From Variovorax davisae (GTDB lineage Bacteria > Pseudomonadota > Gammaproteobacteria > Burkholderiales > Burkholderiaceae_C): a DNA stretch of 64,000 nt. The stretch lies in the NCBI RefSeq assembly GCF_030316845.1, contig NZ_JASZYS010000008.1, positions 265,048 through 329,047 of the forward strand, given 5' to 3'. Shown piece after piece: positions 1 to 7,730 of this stretch (position 1 is its first letter; every line of letters starts with the position of its first letter). Below the pieces are notes generated by a model, which was given only the letters and a program-made list of their open reading frames with translations, had not been told where the DNA came from and did not search any database. Position numbers and translations under genes: made by a program.

Positions 1-536
1 GCGCCGGCGGCCATGAAGCGCGCGGCCCAGTCGAGCACCACTGCCGGGTCGATGTCGCCTTCCATCGGGCAGCCGAATACGCACGAAAGCGAGACGTTGA
101 CCGGCACCCCGGCCTGCCGCGCCAGCCCGATCACCGCCGACAGTGCCGTGAAGGACTGGTCGCGCGTCATCCGCAGGTTGGCCAGGTTGTGGGTCTCGCT
201 GCACGACATCACGAGGTTGAGTTCGTCGGCGCGCGCCTCGATCGCCCGCTCGGCGCCGCGCAGGTTCGGCACCAGGCAGGTGTAGACCACGCCGGGTGCG
301 CGGGTGATCTCGCGCAGCACGACCTCGGCGTCGCGCAGCGCCGGGATGGCCTGCGGCGAGACGAAGGCGGTGGCCTCGATCTTGGCCAGGCCGGCGGCCG
401 ACAGCGCATCGATCAACGCGATCTTGTCGGCGGTGGGCACGAAGGCCGATTCCATCTGCAGGCCGTCGCGCGGCCCGACTTCCTGCATGTGGACGCGGCG
501 GCGTGCGCCCGTCCACGGTGTGTTCGATGCGGTCAT
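1..536 (-). CDS. HMG-CoA lyase family protein (partial, 3' end outside window)
   Basis: The first 178 residues of an HMGL-like TIM-barrel lyase are visible; the gene runs off the left edge. The N-terminal motif EVGPRDGLQ, which carries the catalytic Arg and metal-binding Asp of the family, is present. Family members cleave 3-hydroxy-3-methylglutaryl-CoA or related acyl-CoAs such as citramalyl-CoA into acetyl-CoA and a keto acid. The C-terminal HMG-CoA lyase cysteine signature lies outside the window, so a true HMG-CoA lyase cannot be told from a relative. The ATG overlaps the stop of the upstream CoA-transferase as ATGA, so the two are translationally coupled. The pairing suggests that the transferase makes the CoA ester which the lyase cleaves. 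This is inferred from context. Confidence 0.85.
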   Translation of the reverse strand, partial: MTASNTPWTGARRRVHMQEVGPRDGLQMESAFVPTADKIALIDALSAAGLAKIEATAFVSPQAIPALRDAEVVLREITRAPGVVYTCLVPNLRGAERAIEARADELNLVMSCSETHNLANLRMTRDQSFTALSAVIGLARQAGVPVNVSLSCVFGCPMEGDIDPAVVLDWAARFMAAG

Positions 537-1735
537 GCGATGGCTCCTTTCGAGCGCAGCAGTGAAATCTGTTCGGCCGTCAGGCCGGCCTCGCGCAGCA
601 CGGCGTCGGTGTCGTCGCCGAGCCGCGGCGCCGAGGAGCGCACGCCCCCGGGCGTGCCCGACAGCTTGGGCACGATGCCGGGCACGTCGACCTCGTGGCC
701 ATCGCGCGTGACCTGGCGCAGGATCATGTCGCGCGCCCGGTAGTGCGGGTCCTCATGGATGTCCCGGGCGGTGTAGACCCGGCCCGCCGGAACCCTGGCC
801 GCGCCGAGTTGCCGAAGCACCTCATCGATGGTGCGCGACAGGGTCCAGGCGCCGATCGCGGCGTCGAGTTCGTCGACCCGCGCCACCCGGCCCGCGTTGT
901 CCTGCAGGTCGGGCGCGGCCGCCAGGTCGGGGCGGCCCACCACGTCCATGAGGCGGCGGAAGATGCTGTCGCCGTTGCCCGCGACCAGCACGTAGCCGTC
1001 GGCGCAGCGGTAGGCGTTGGACGGTGCGATGCCCGGCAGCGCGCTGCCGGCCGCCTCGCGCACCGCGCCGAAGGCGCTGTACTCGGGCAGCAGGCTTTCC
1101 ATGACGTTGAAGACCGCCTCGTGCAGCGCCACGTCGATGACCTGGCCCGGGCCGCCGTGCGCCTTGCGGTGGTAGAGCGCCAGCAGCACGCCGATGGTGC
1201 CGTGCAGCGCCGCCAGCGTGTCGCCGATGGAGACCCCAACGCGCACCGGCACCCGCCCGGGCTCGCCGGTGAGATGGCGCAGCCCGCCCATCGCCTCGCC
1301 GATGGCGCCGAAGCCGGGCAGGTCGCGGTAGGGTCCGGTCTGGCCGTAGCCCGAGATGCGCAGCATCACCAGCCCGGGGTTGATCCGGCGCAGGTCGTCC
1401 CAGCCCAGGCCCCAGCCTTCGAGCGTGCCGGGCCGGAAATTCTCGATCAGCACATCGGCCTCGGCGATCAGCCGGCGCGCGAGGTCCTGGCCCTCGGCGG
1501 CGCGCAGGTCGATCGCCACCGAGCGCTTGTTGCGCGACTGCACCTGCCACCAGACCGAGGTGCCGTCCTGCAGCAGGCGCCAGTTGCGCAGCGGGTCGCC
1601 GCTGCCCGGCGCCTCGATCTTCACGACCTCGGCGCCGAACTCGCCGAGCGTCTTGCCGCAGAAGGGGCCGGCGATCAGCTGGCCCATCTCGACCACCTTG
1701 AGGCCGGCGAGGGCGGAGTTGGAATCGGTGTTCAT
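533..1735 (-). CDS. CaiB/BaiF (class III) CoA-transferase
   Basis: The 400-residue product opens with the family hallmark GLKVVEMGQLIAGPFCGKTLG and carries the conserved ENFRPG and SGYGQTGPY segments. Class III transferases move CoA between carboxylic acids and act as interlocked dimers in the cytosol. At the position where formyl-CoA transferase has its catalytic Asp, the sequence appears to have Glu206 (ALHEAVFN), which is seen in some members. The start was placed at MNTDS because homology begins there; an in-frame ATG four codons upstream is possible and neither has a clear ribosome site. The gene is coupled to the HMGL-like lyase downstream and divergent from a LysR regulator. Substrates such as itaconate, citramalate or HMG are plausible but cannot be chosen from sequence. 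Confidence 0.88.
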   Translation of the reverse strand: MNTDSNSALAGLKVVEMGQLIAGPFCGKTLGEFGAEVVKIEAPGSGDPLRNWRLLQDGTSVWWQVQSRNKRSVAIDLRAAEGQDLARRLIAEADVLIENFRPGTLEGWGLGWDDLRRINPGLVMLRISGYGQTGPYRDLPGFGAIGEAMGGLRHLTGEPGRVPVRVGVSIGDTLAALHGTIGVLLALYHRKAHGGPGQVIDVALHEAVFNVMESLLPEYSAFGAVREAAGSALPGIAPSNAYRCADGYVLVAGNGDSIFRRLMDVVGRPDLAAAPDLQDNAGRVARVDELDAAIGAWTLSRTIDEVLRQLGAARVPAGRVYTARDIHEDPHYRARDMILRQVTRDGHEVDVPGIVPKLSGTPGGVRSSAPRLGDDTDAVLREAGLTAEQISLLRSKGAIA

Positions 1736-1790
1736 GGCGCGAATCATGGCCGGCGGCGAGGGGGCCGCAAAGCGGTCATTGGCGAGGCTG

Positions 1791-1809
1791 CCATCGCGGA
1801 TCGCGATGG
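1791..1809. promoter_or_regulatory. Probable LysR box between the CoA-transferase and the LysR gene
   Basis: CCATCGCG-GAT-CGCGATGG is a perfect 8-3-8 inverted repeat and contains the T-N11-A core typical of LysR-type regulator sites. It lies 17 bp before the LysR start and 55 bp before the divergent CoA-transferase start, the usual place for a site that both autoregulates and activates the divergent operon. Confidence 0.7.
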
Positions 1810-1826
1810 TGGTCCAATAGCCCTGC

Positions 1827-2729
1827 ATGAAGCTCGATCCTGTCTCCTTGCGCCTCTTCGTCGCGGTCATGGAAGAGGGCACCATCGCGGCCGCCGCGCT
1901 GCGCGAGCACCTGGCGCCGGCGGCCGTGAGCAAGCGCATCAGCGAGCTCGAGGCGGCGCTCGACGCGGTGCTGTTCCAGCGCAGCAACAAGGGGGCCCAA
2001 GCCACCGCGGCCGCGCATGCGCTGCTGGGGCTGGCGCGCGGCGTGCTCTACGGCCTGGACGACATCGCCGAGCAGATGGCCGGCTACGCGAGCGGGCTGC
2101 GCGGCCACGTGCGGGTGTTCGCCAACATCTCGGCCATCACGCAGTTCCTGCCCGACGACCTGCGCAGCTTCATGGCGGCGGCCCCGCTGGTGCAGGTGCA
2201 CCTGCAGGAGCGCATCAGCTCGGCCATCGCGCGCGCCGTGGCCGACAGCACGGCCGACATCGGCATCCTCAACGCGGGCGCCTACGGCGAGGCCCTCACC
2301 CTGCTGCCGTACCGCGAGGACGAGCTGGTGCTGATCGTGCCGCGCGCGCATCCGCTGGCGCGGCGCAAGAAGGCCAGCTTCCGCGAGGCGCTGGCGCACG
2401 AGTTCGTCGGCGCCCATCCGGGCAGCGCGGTCAACGAGCAGCTGCACCGGGCGGCGGCGGAAATCGGCCTGCCGCTGCGCCTGCGCATCCAGGTCAGCGG
2501 CTACGACGCGATGTCGTTGATGGTGGCGGCCGGCATGGGCATCGGCATCCTGCCGCGCCTGAGCGCGCGGCTCTACCTGGCGTCGCTCGACATCCGCGCC
2601 GTCGCGCTCGACGAGCCCTGGGTGCGGCGGCAGCTGGTGGTGTGCGTGCGCTCGCTCGAGGCGCTGTCGCCGGCGGCGCGCAGCCTGGTCGACCACCTGT
2701 GCGCAGGGGCTTCGCCGCGCCGTCCCTGA
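1827..2729 (+). CDS. LysR-family transcriptional regulator
   Basis: The 300-residue protein has an N-terminal winged helix-turn-helix (about residues 4-62, with AAVSKRISELEAAL as the recognition region) followed by a LysR substrate-binding domain (about 90-290). The length is normal for the family. Such regulators bind a small carboxylate or CoA-ester-derived inducer and activate a divergent operon. Here that operon is the CoA-transferase/HMGL-lyase pair, and a perfect palindromic LysR box lies in the 91-bp gap. The gene converges with the GntR gene downstream with only 16 bp between stops. The ligand is unknown. Confidence 0.93.
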   Translation: MKLDPVSLRLFVAVMEEGTIAAAALREHLAPAAVSKRISELEAALDAVLFQRSNKGAQATAAAHALLGLARGVLYGLDDIAEQMAGYASGLRGHVRVFANISAITQFLPDDLRSFMAAAPLVQVHLQERISSAIARAVADSTADIGILNAGAYGEALTLLPYREDELVLIVPRAHPLARRKKASFREALAHEFVGAHPGSAVNEQLHRAAAEIGLPLRLRIQVSGYDAMSLMVAAGMGIGILPRLSARLYLASLDIRAVALDEPWVRRQLVVCVRSLEALSPAARSLVDHLCAGASPRRP

Positions 2730-2745
2730 TGGGCGCTCGCGCGGT

Positions 2746-3459
2746 CTACCGCAATATCGCTGCGTCGAAGATCCGTCGCTTGGCGTTGAGGATATGGACC
2801 CGTGTGGCCTCGGCGGCGTCGGCCGGGGATCGCTGCCCGATCGCGTCGAGGATCTGCTGGTGCTCCATCTGGACCAGCCGGACGCGCTCGATGGTCATCT
2901 TCGATCGCACGCTGCGCGCCAGTTCCATGAATTGCCTGATGGGCGCGACGCTGGTTTCGACGGCGGCCACGAAGAACTGGTTGTGCGAGGCCCTCGCGAT
3001 CGCCATGTGGAACCGGACGTCGTCCTCGATGCCCTTGTTGCCGCCTTCCATGGCCAGGGTCTGCGCTTCCAGGCAGGCCCTGATCGCTGCCAGGTCGTCG
3101 GCCGTTCGGAACTCCGCAGCGGCGGCCGCCGCGCCCGATTCGACCACCGTGCGGTAGGCGTAGTAGCGCTCGATGTCCGAATAGTTCCTGATCGGCGGCA
3201 TGCTCGATGCCGGCGTGCCGGGGGCGCGCACCACGTGGCTGCCGGAGCCGCGCCGGGACTCGATGATGCCGTCCGATCGCAACCTCGACAGCGCCTCCCG
3301 GACGGTCGGCCGCGAGACGCCGAACCGGGAGGCCAGTTCGCTTTCGGTCGGCAGCTTCTTCGAGTCGACGTAGTCCCCGCGCAGGATGGCTTCGACCATC
3401 CTGGAATAGATCTGGTCGGGCAATGTGCCGCCATGGGCGTCTAGCAAGTGATCCGCCAT
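2746..3459 (-). CDS. FCD-domain GntR-family repressor
   Basis: The 237-residue protein has a GntR winged helix (about residues 14-80, with the typical LPTESELASRFGVSRPTVREAL stretch split by the turn) and an all-helical FCD ligand-binding domain (about 95-225). The conserved Asp and His ligand positions DDVRFHMAIA are present. FCD regulators usually repress sugar-acid or organic-acid genes and release DNA on binding the acid. The gene is divergent from the ABC/dehydratase operon. Two 11-bp sites of the FadR-type form TNGTNNNACNA lie in the shared promoter, one 20 bp from this start, which suggests autorepression. ATG at 3459 fits the family N-terminus. Confidence 0.92.
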   Translation of the reverse strand: MADHLLDAHGGTLPDQIYSRMVEAILRGDYVDSKKLPTESELASRFGVSRPTVREALSRLRSDGIIESRRGSGSHVVRAPGTPASSMPPIRNYSDIERYYAYRTVVESGAAAAAAEFRTADDLAAIRACLEAQTLAMEGGNKGIEDDVRFHMAIARASHNQFFVAAVETSVAPIRQFMELARSVRSKMTIERVRLVQMEHQQILDAIGQRSPADAAEATRVHILNAKRRIFDAAILR

Positions 3460-3479
3460 CGAACCGGTACCCGAAGTCT

Positions 3480-3490
3480 TTGTCAGACAA
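3480..3490. promoter_or_regulatory. Candidate FCD-GntR operator 1 (near the regulator's own start)
   Basis: TTGTCAGACAA matches the TNGTNNNACNA consensus of FadR/FCD-type operators. It lies 20 bp upstream of the GntR start codon, where binding would block the regulator's own promoter. Confidence 0.65.
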
Positions 3491-3585
3491 CTATAGCGGA
3501 TCTTCGAATGGGCCCGGGCGCATCGAGTCGCATGTTCCCGCTCGTGGCCACGGACTCAGCAGAAACCCGCATGACAATCGAAAAG

Positions 3586-3596
3586 TTGTCTTACAA
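3586..3596. promoter_or_regulatory. Candidate FCD-GntR operator 2 (in front of the ABC operon)
   Basis: TTGTCTTACAA shares both half-sites TTGT and ACAA with operator 1 and the same 3-bp spacer. It overlaps a -10-like TACAAA and lies 39 bp before the ATG of the substrate-binding protein, as expected for a repressor site on the catabolic operon. Confidence 0.65.
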
Positions 3597-3635
3597 AATC
3601 TGCGCCTGCCAAGCCCTTCCATCAGGAGATTCCGA

Positions 3636-4826
3636 ATGCGCCCAGTTTCCCTTTCACGGCATCGCCGCGCCCTCATTGCCGCCGTTCTCGGCGCGGCGAG
3701 CGGGTCCGTCATCGGCCTGGTCCAGGCGCAGGAACTGCCGAAGTCTCCGGTGGTGATCAACGTGATCGACGCCGCGGGCAACCTGGCGCTGACGCAGGGG
3801 GCTTTCGAGGCCTACCAGGCGCAGAACCCCAAGCTGGTGTCCAAGTTCACCTTCACCAAGGCGCCCGCGCCGGAGATCCCGGCCAAGATCAAGGCGATGC
3901 AGAACGCGGGCCGCAGCGACATCGACATGATCATCGTCGGCACCGATGCACTCGCCGCCGGCCTCGAGATGAACCTGTGGGTCAAGCTGTTCCCAGACTA
4001 CGCGGCCAAGTTCCCCAAGCTGCAGGAGAACTACCTCCCCAACGCCTACAAGATGCACGCGCTGGCGAAGGACCACGGCCTGGCCATCGTCTTCATGCCG
4101 GCCGGCCCGCTGGTCGAGTTCAACCCCGACAAGGTCAAGGCGCCGCCGACGACGCCCCAGGAACTGCTAGCCTGGTGCAAGGCCAATCCCAACAAGCTGA
4201 TCTATGCGCGGCCCGCCAACTCCGGTCCGGGGCGCACCTTCATGATGGGACTGCCCTATCTGCTGGGCGACAAGAACCCTGCCGATCCGATCAACGGCTG
4301 GGACAAGACCTGGGCTTACCTGAAGGAACTCGATGCCTGCATCGAGTACTACCCCACCGGCACCGCCGCCGTGATGAAGGAGCTGGGCGAAGGCTCGCGC
4401 GACATGACGCTGACGGTCACGGGTTGGGACATCAACCCCAGGGCGCTGGGCATCGTGCCGAAGAACTTCGAGGTGCTGCCGTTCAAGGGCATGACGTGGG
4501 TCAACGACGCGCACTACATCGTGATTCCCAAGGGCGTCCCGCCGGAGAAGCAGGCGGTGGTGCTCGACCTGATGGCTTTCCTGCTCAAGCCGCAGCAGCA
4601 GGCGATCACCTACGACAAGGGCTATTTCTATCCGGGCCCGGCGGTCAAGGACGTGCCGCTGTCGCTGGCGCCCAAGGAGAGCCAGGAGGTGATCAAGGAG
4701 TTCGGACGGCCCGACTACGACAAGTGGCTGGCCCAGTTCCCTCATGCCGTGCCGCTCGAGCCCAAGGCCATGGTCGATGCATTCCGCCGCTGGGACCAGG
4801 ACATCGGCACCCGCAAGACCAAGTGA
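3636..4826 (+). CDS. ABC transporter periplasmic substrate-binding protein (family 1)
   Basis: The 396-residue protein has an Ala-rich signal peptide ending near VQAQE and a type 1 extracellular solute-binding fold (e.g. VINVIDAAGNLALTQGAF, then the DIDMIIVGTDALAAG hinge region). It would capture the solute in the periplasm for the ATPase and two permeases that follow. The ATG at 3636 was chosen because AGGAG lies at 3624-3628 and the signal peptide begins there; the reading frame continues upstream without meaning. It is the first gene of an operon with sugar-acid enzymes, so a sugar acid or related polyhydroxy acid is the likely ligand. That ligand is inferred from the neighbours. Confidence 0.9.
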   Translation: MRPVSLSRHRRALIAAVLGAASGSVIGLVQAQELPKSPVVINVIDAAGNLALTQGAFEAYQAQNPKLVSKFTFTKAPAPEIPAKIKAMQNAGRSDIDMIIVGTDALAAGLEMNLWVKLFPDYAAKFPKLQENYLPNAYKMHALAKDHGLAIVFMPAGPLVEFNPDKVKAPPTTPQELLAWCKANPNKLIYARPANSGPGRTFMMGLPYLLGDKNPADPINGWDKTWAYLKELDACIEYYPTGTAAVMKELGEGSRDMTLTVTGWDINPRALGIVPKNFEVLPFKGMTWVNDAHYIVIPKGVPPEKQAVVLDLMAFLLKPQQQAITYDKGYFYPGPAVKDVPLSLAPKESQEVIKEFGRPDYDKWLAQFPHAVPLEPKAMVDAFRRWDQDIGTRKTK

Positions 4827-4863
4827 TTCGCGGCGCGCACTGCGCGTACGACCGACGCCGCAG

Positions 4864-4879
4864 GCGCCCTCGCGGGCGC
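4864..4879 (+). other. GC-rich hairpin between the binding-protein gene and the ATPase gene
   Basis: GCGCCC-TCGC-GGGCGC forms a perfect 6-bp stem with a 4-nt loop in the 87-bp gap after the binding-protein stop. It has no U-tract. Hairpins here commonly stabilise or attenuate mRNA so that the binding protein is made in excess of the membrane parts. That role is inferred. Confidence 0.4.
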
Positions 4880-4913
4880 TCGCCGGCCGACTCCTTTTCC
4901 AGCATGGCGTCTC

Positions 4914-6014
4914 ATGACTTCAAATTTTTCCGAGTTGCGCCTCGATGGCGTCACCCGCCGATTTGCCGCGGGCAAGGGCGTGCAGAGCTTCACCGCGCTC
5001 GATGCCTTGACCATGACGGTGCGGCGCGGCGAATTCATCGCGCTGCTCGGACCCTCGGGCTGCGGCAAGTCGACGGCGCTCAATTGCCTGGCCGGCCTGC
5101 TGCCCTTGACGGGTGGGAGCATCCGGCTCGACGACACGCGCATCGACGTGCTGCCGCCTGAAAAGCGGGGCTTCGGCATGGTGTTCCAGAACTACGCGCT
5201 CTTTCCGCACATGAGCGTGGCGCGCAATGTCGCCTTCGGGCTGGCGATGCGCGGCGTGCCCGCGGCCGAGTCGGCGCAGCGCGTGAAGCGGGCGCTGGAC
5301 CTGGTGCAGCTGAACTCGCAGGCGCACAAGCTGCCCGGCCAGTTGTCCGGCGGGCAGCAGCAGCGGGTCGCGATCGCCCGGGCGATCGTCATCGAGCCGC
5401 CCCTGGTGCTGATGGACGAGCCGCTGTCGAATCTCGACGCCAAGTTGCGGCTGGAGATGCGCGCCGAGATCCGGCGCATTCACCGCGAGCTGGGACGATC
5501 GACGATCTACGTCACCCACGACCAGGACGAGGCGCTGTCGCTGGCCGATCGCGTGGTGGTCATGAAGGACGGCGTGGCGCAGCAGATTGCCGAACCGCAG
5601 CGCATCTACGCGGAGCCGGCCAATCTGGACGTGGCCCGCTTCATGGGCTATCGCAACCTGGTGGCGCTGGACGTGCGCTCGGGGGGCGGCGGGTCGGTGC
5701 AGCTCGCCGGCAGCGGCCTGGCGCTCAGCGCGCGGGCGATGCAGCCGCTGACCGGCGGCAAGGCGATGCTGGCGATCCGGCCCGAGGAATTCGACGTCGT
5801 CTCCTCGCCGGTGGACAACAGCTTCGCCGCCCAGGTGCGCAATGTCGAATACTGCGGCCACGACAACATCGTCGACGTCGAGGTGGCCGGCGGCCTGATG
5901 CTGATCGTTCGCACGACGGCGCGGCTGCGGGTCGGCGATCCGGTCACGCTGGCCATTGCGCCGGACAAGGCGCTGGCCTATCCGCTCGATCCAGCCGCGG
6001 GCCTGGCGCCATGA
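4914..6014 (+). CDS. ABC transporter ATP-binding protein (PotA/UgpC type)
   Basis: The 366-residue protein has Walker A GPSGCGKST at 46-54, signature LSGGQ at 144-148, Walker B VLMDEP at 165-170 and the H-loop His202. A C-terminal TOBE-like domain (about 285-360) is typical of sugar and polyamine importers. It drives import at the inner membrane with the two permeases that follow. Its stop overlaps the next start as ATGA, which indicates translational coupling and 1:1 expression. Confidence 0.95.
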   Translation: MTSNFSELRLDGVTRRFAAGKGVQSFTALDALTMTVRRGEFIALLGPSGCGKSTALNCLAGLLPLTGGSIRLDDTRIDVLPPEKRGFGMVFQNYALFPHMSVARNVAFGLAMRGVPAAESAQRVKRALDLVQLNSQAHKLPGQLSGGQQQRVAIARAIVIEPPLVLMDEPLSNLDAKLRLEMRAEIRRIHRELGRSTIYVTHDQDEALSLADRVVVMKDGVAQQIAEPQRIYAEPANLDVARFMGYRNLVALDVRSGGGGSVQLAGSGLALSARAMQPLTGGKAMLAIRPEEFDVVSSPVDNSFAAQVRNVEYCGHDNIVDVEVAGGLMLIVRTTARLRVGDPVTLAIAPDKALAYPLDPAAGLAP

Positions 6015-6874
6015 CCAGCGCCACCCCGTCCTCCTTCGACCGCTCCCTGCTGCTGCTGGTGCCGGCGACGCTGTTCATGGTGGTGCTGTTCGTCTACCCG
6101 TTCCTCTACGGCCTGCAGTTGTCGTTCCGTCCGATGGAAGGCGACTGGCTGGCCAACTACACGCAGTTCTTCACCACCGACAACCTGCGCGACACGGTGT
6201 GGACCACGCTCAAGCTGGCCATTCCCGCCACCGTGATCAACGTCGGCCTGGCGCTGCCGATCGCCTACCAGATGCGCCGCAGCGGCCGCTTCCAGAAACT
6301 GATCACCACGCTGCTGGTGATTCCGTTGACGCTGGGCACCGTCCTGATCGCCCAAGGCATGCTCGGCTACTTCGGCCCCAAGGGCTGGCTGGCGCAGTCG
6401 CTCCAGTGGCTGCACATCTACGAAGGCCCGATCCGGCTGACGCACAACTACTGGGGCGTGCTGATCTCGCTCATCATCTCGGGATTTCCGTTCGCGTTCC
6501 TGCTCACGCTGTCGTACATCACCGGCATCGACCCCAACCTGCCGCGCGCTGCCTCGACCCTGGGCGCATCGCCGTGGAACCAGTTCCGGCATATCTATCT
6601 GCCGCTGCTGGTGCCGGGGCTGGCGATGGCCTTCGCGCTGTCGTTCGTGCAGGCCTTCTCGGTGTTTCCGTCGGCGGTCCTGCTCGGGTCGCCCGCCGGC
6701 GCCACCCGCGTGATCTCGATCGCGGCGTACGAGGCCGCCTTCGAGCGCTACGACTATTCCATGGCTTCGGCCATCGCGATGCTGATGGGCGTGGTGCAGC
6801 TGTTCGTCGTTGCCGCGGTCCTGGGCGCCCGCGGGATGTTCTATCGGGGACCCGTCTCCGGCGGGAAGGGTTGA
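6011..6874 (+). CDS. ABC transporter permease 1
   Basis: The 287-residue membrane protein has about six transmembrane segments, the first at residues 12-36. The cytoplasmic EAA loop reads RAASTLGASPWNQFRHIYLPLL at about 177-198 and contacts the ATPase. It belongs to the binding-protein-dependent transport inner-membrane family. It overlaps the ATPase stop by 4 bp and is followed after 2 bp by the second permease. Confidence 0.93.
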   Translation: MTSATPSSFDRSLLLLVPATLFMVVLFVYPFLYGLQLSFRPMEGDWLANYTQFFTTDNLRDTVWTTLKLAIPATVINVGLALPIAYQMRRSGRFQKLITTLLVIPLTLGTVLIAQGMLGYFGPKGWLAQSLQWLHIYEGPIRLTHNYWGVLISLIISGFPFAFLLTLSYITGIDPNLPRAASTLGASPWNQFRHIYLPLLVPGLAMAFALSFVQAFSVFPSAVLLGSPAGATRVISIAAYEAAFERYDYSMASAIAMLMGVVQLFVVAAVLGARGMFYRGPVSGGKG

Positions 6875-6876
6875 GC

Positions 6877-7719
6877 ATGGACACGCATCGCCTGCTGATG
6901 AAACTCTGGAGGTCGCTGGTCGCGCTGGTGATGGGCTTCTTCATCATCAACGTCGCCTTCATGGTGGCCGCGGTCGGCACCAGCTCGGTGGCCCGCCGCT
7001 GGCTCGGCACCTGGCTGCCCGATGGCTACACCTTCAGCTGGTACCAGACCGCCTGGAAGGAGTTCCAGCTCGACAGCGTGCTCTGGGTGACGATCGAGGT
7101 GGTGGCCGCCGTCGTGTTCCTGTCGATCCTGATCGGCGTGCCGGCGGCCTACGCGCTGGCGCGGCGCAACTTCCGCGGCAAGAACCTGCTGATGGGGTTG
7201 TTCCTGCTGCCGCTGATGATCCCGCCGATCACCTACGGCATTCCGCTGGCGACCGTGATGTACCAGGCCCACATCGCCGGCACCATCTTCGGCGTGATCC
7301 TGGCGAACATGATTCCGGCCGTGCCGTTCATGATCCTGGTGATGACGCCGTTCATCGAGCAGATCGATGCCAACCTCGAATCCGCCGCCCGCGTGTTCGG
7401 CGCCAACACCTTCAAGCTGTTCTGGCACGTGCTGCTGCCGCTGCTGGCCCCGGGCATCCTGGCGGCCTCCCTGCTGGTGCTGGTGCGCACCATTGGCATG
7501 TTCGAGCTGACCTTCCTCACGGCCGGCCCGGATTCGCAGACGCTGGTGGTGGCCCTGTACTACGCGGTCTTCGCCGCGGGCGTGCGGGCGCCGCAGTCCG
7601 TCGATGCGATGGCGATGGTCTACATGGCGGTCACGCTGGCCTGGCTGCTGATCGCGCTGCAGTTCGTCAACCCGACGCAGCTGGTCAGCCGCGTCAAGGA
7701 ACATCCCCAAACGGCCTGA
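6877..7719 (+). CDS. ABC transporter permease 2
   Basis: This 280-residue inner-membrane protein has about six transmembrane segments and an EAA loop (ESAARVFGANTFKLFWHVLLPLL) near residues 167-189. It would form the heterodimeric channel with permease 1. The ATG at 6877 was chosen because it lies 2 bp after the previous stop and begins the first membrane helix with a normal short cytosolic tail; the open frame upstream only shadows permease 1. Confidence 0.93.
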   Translation: MDTHRLLMKLWRSLVALVMGFFIINVAFMVAAVGTSSVARRWLGTWLPDGYTFSWYQTAWKEFQLDSVLWVTIEVVAAVVFLSILIGVPAAYALARRNFRGKNLLMGLFLLPLMIPPITYGIPLATVMYQAHIAGTIFGVILANMIPAVPFMILVMTPFIEQIDANLESAARVFGANTFKLFWHVLLPLLAPGILAASLLVLVRTIGMFELTFLTAGPDSQTLVVALYYAVFAAGVRAPQSVDAMAMVYMAVTLAWLLIALQFVNPTQLVSRVKEHPQTA

Positions 7720-7730
7720 GGCCGATCGTC

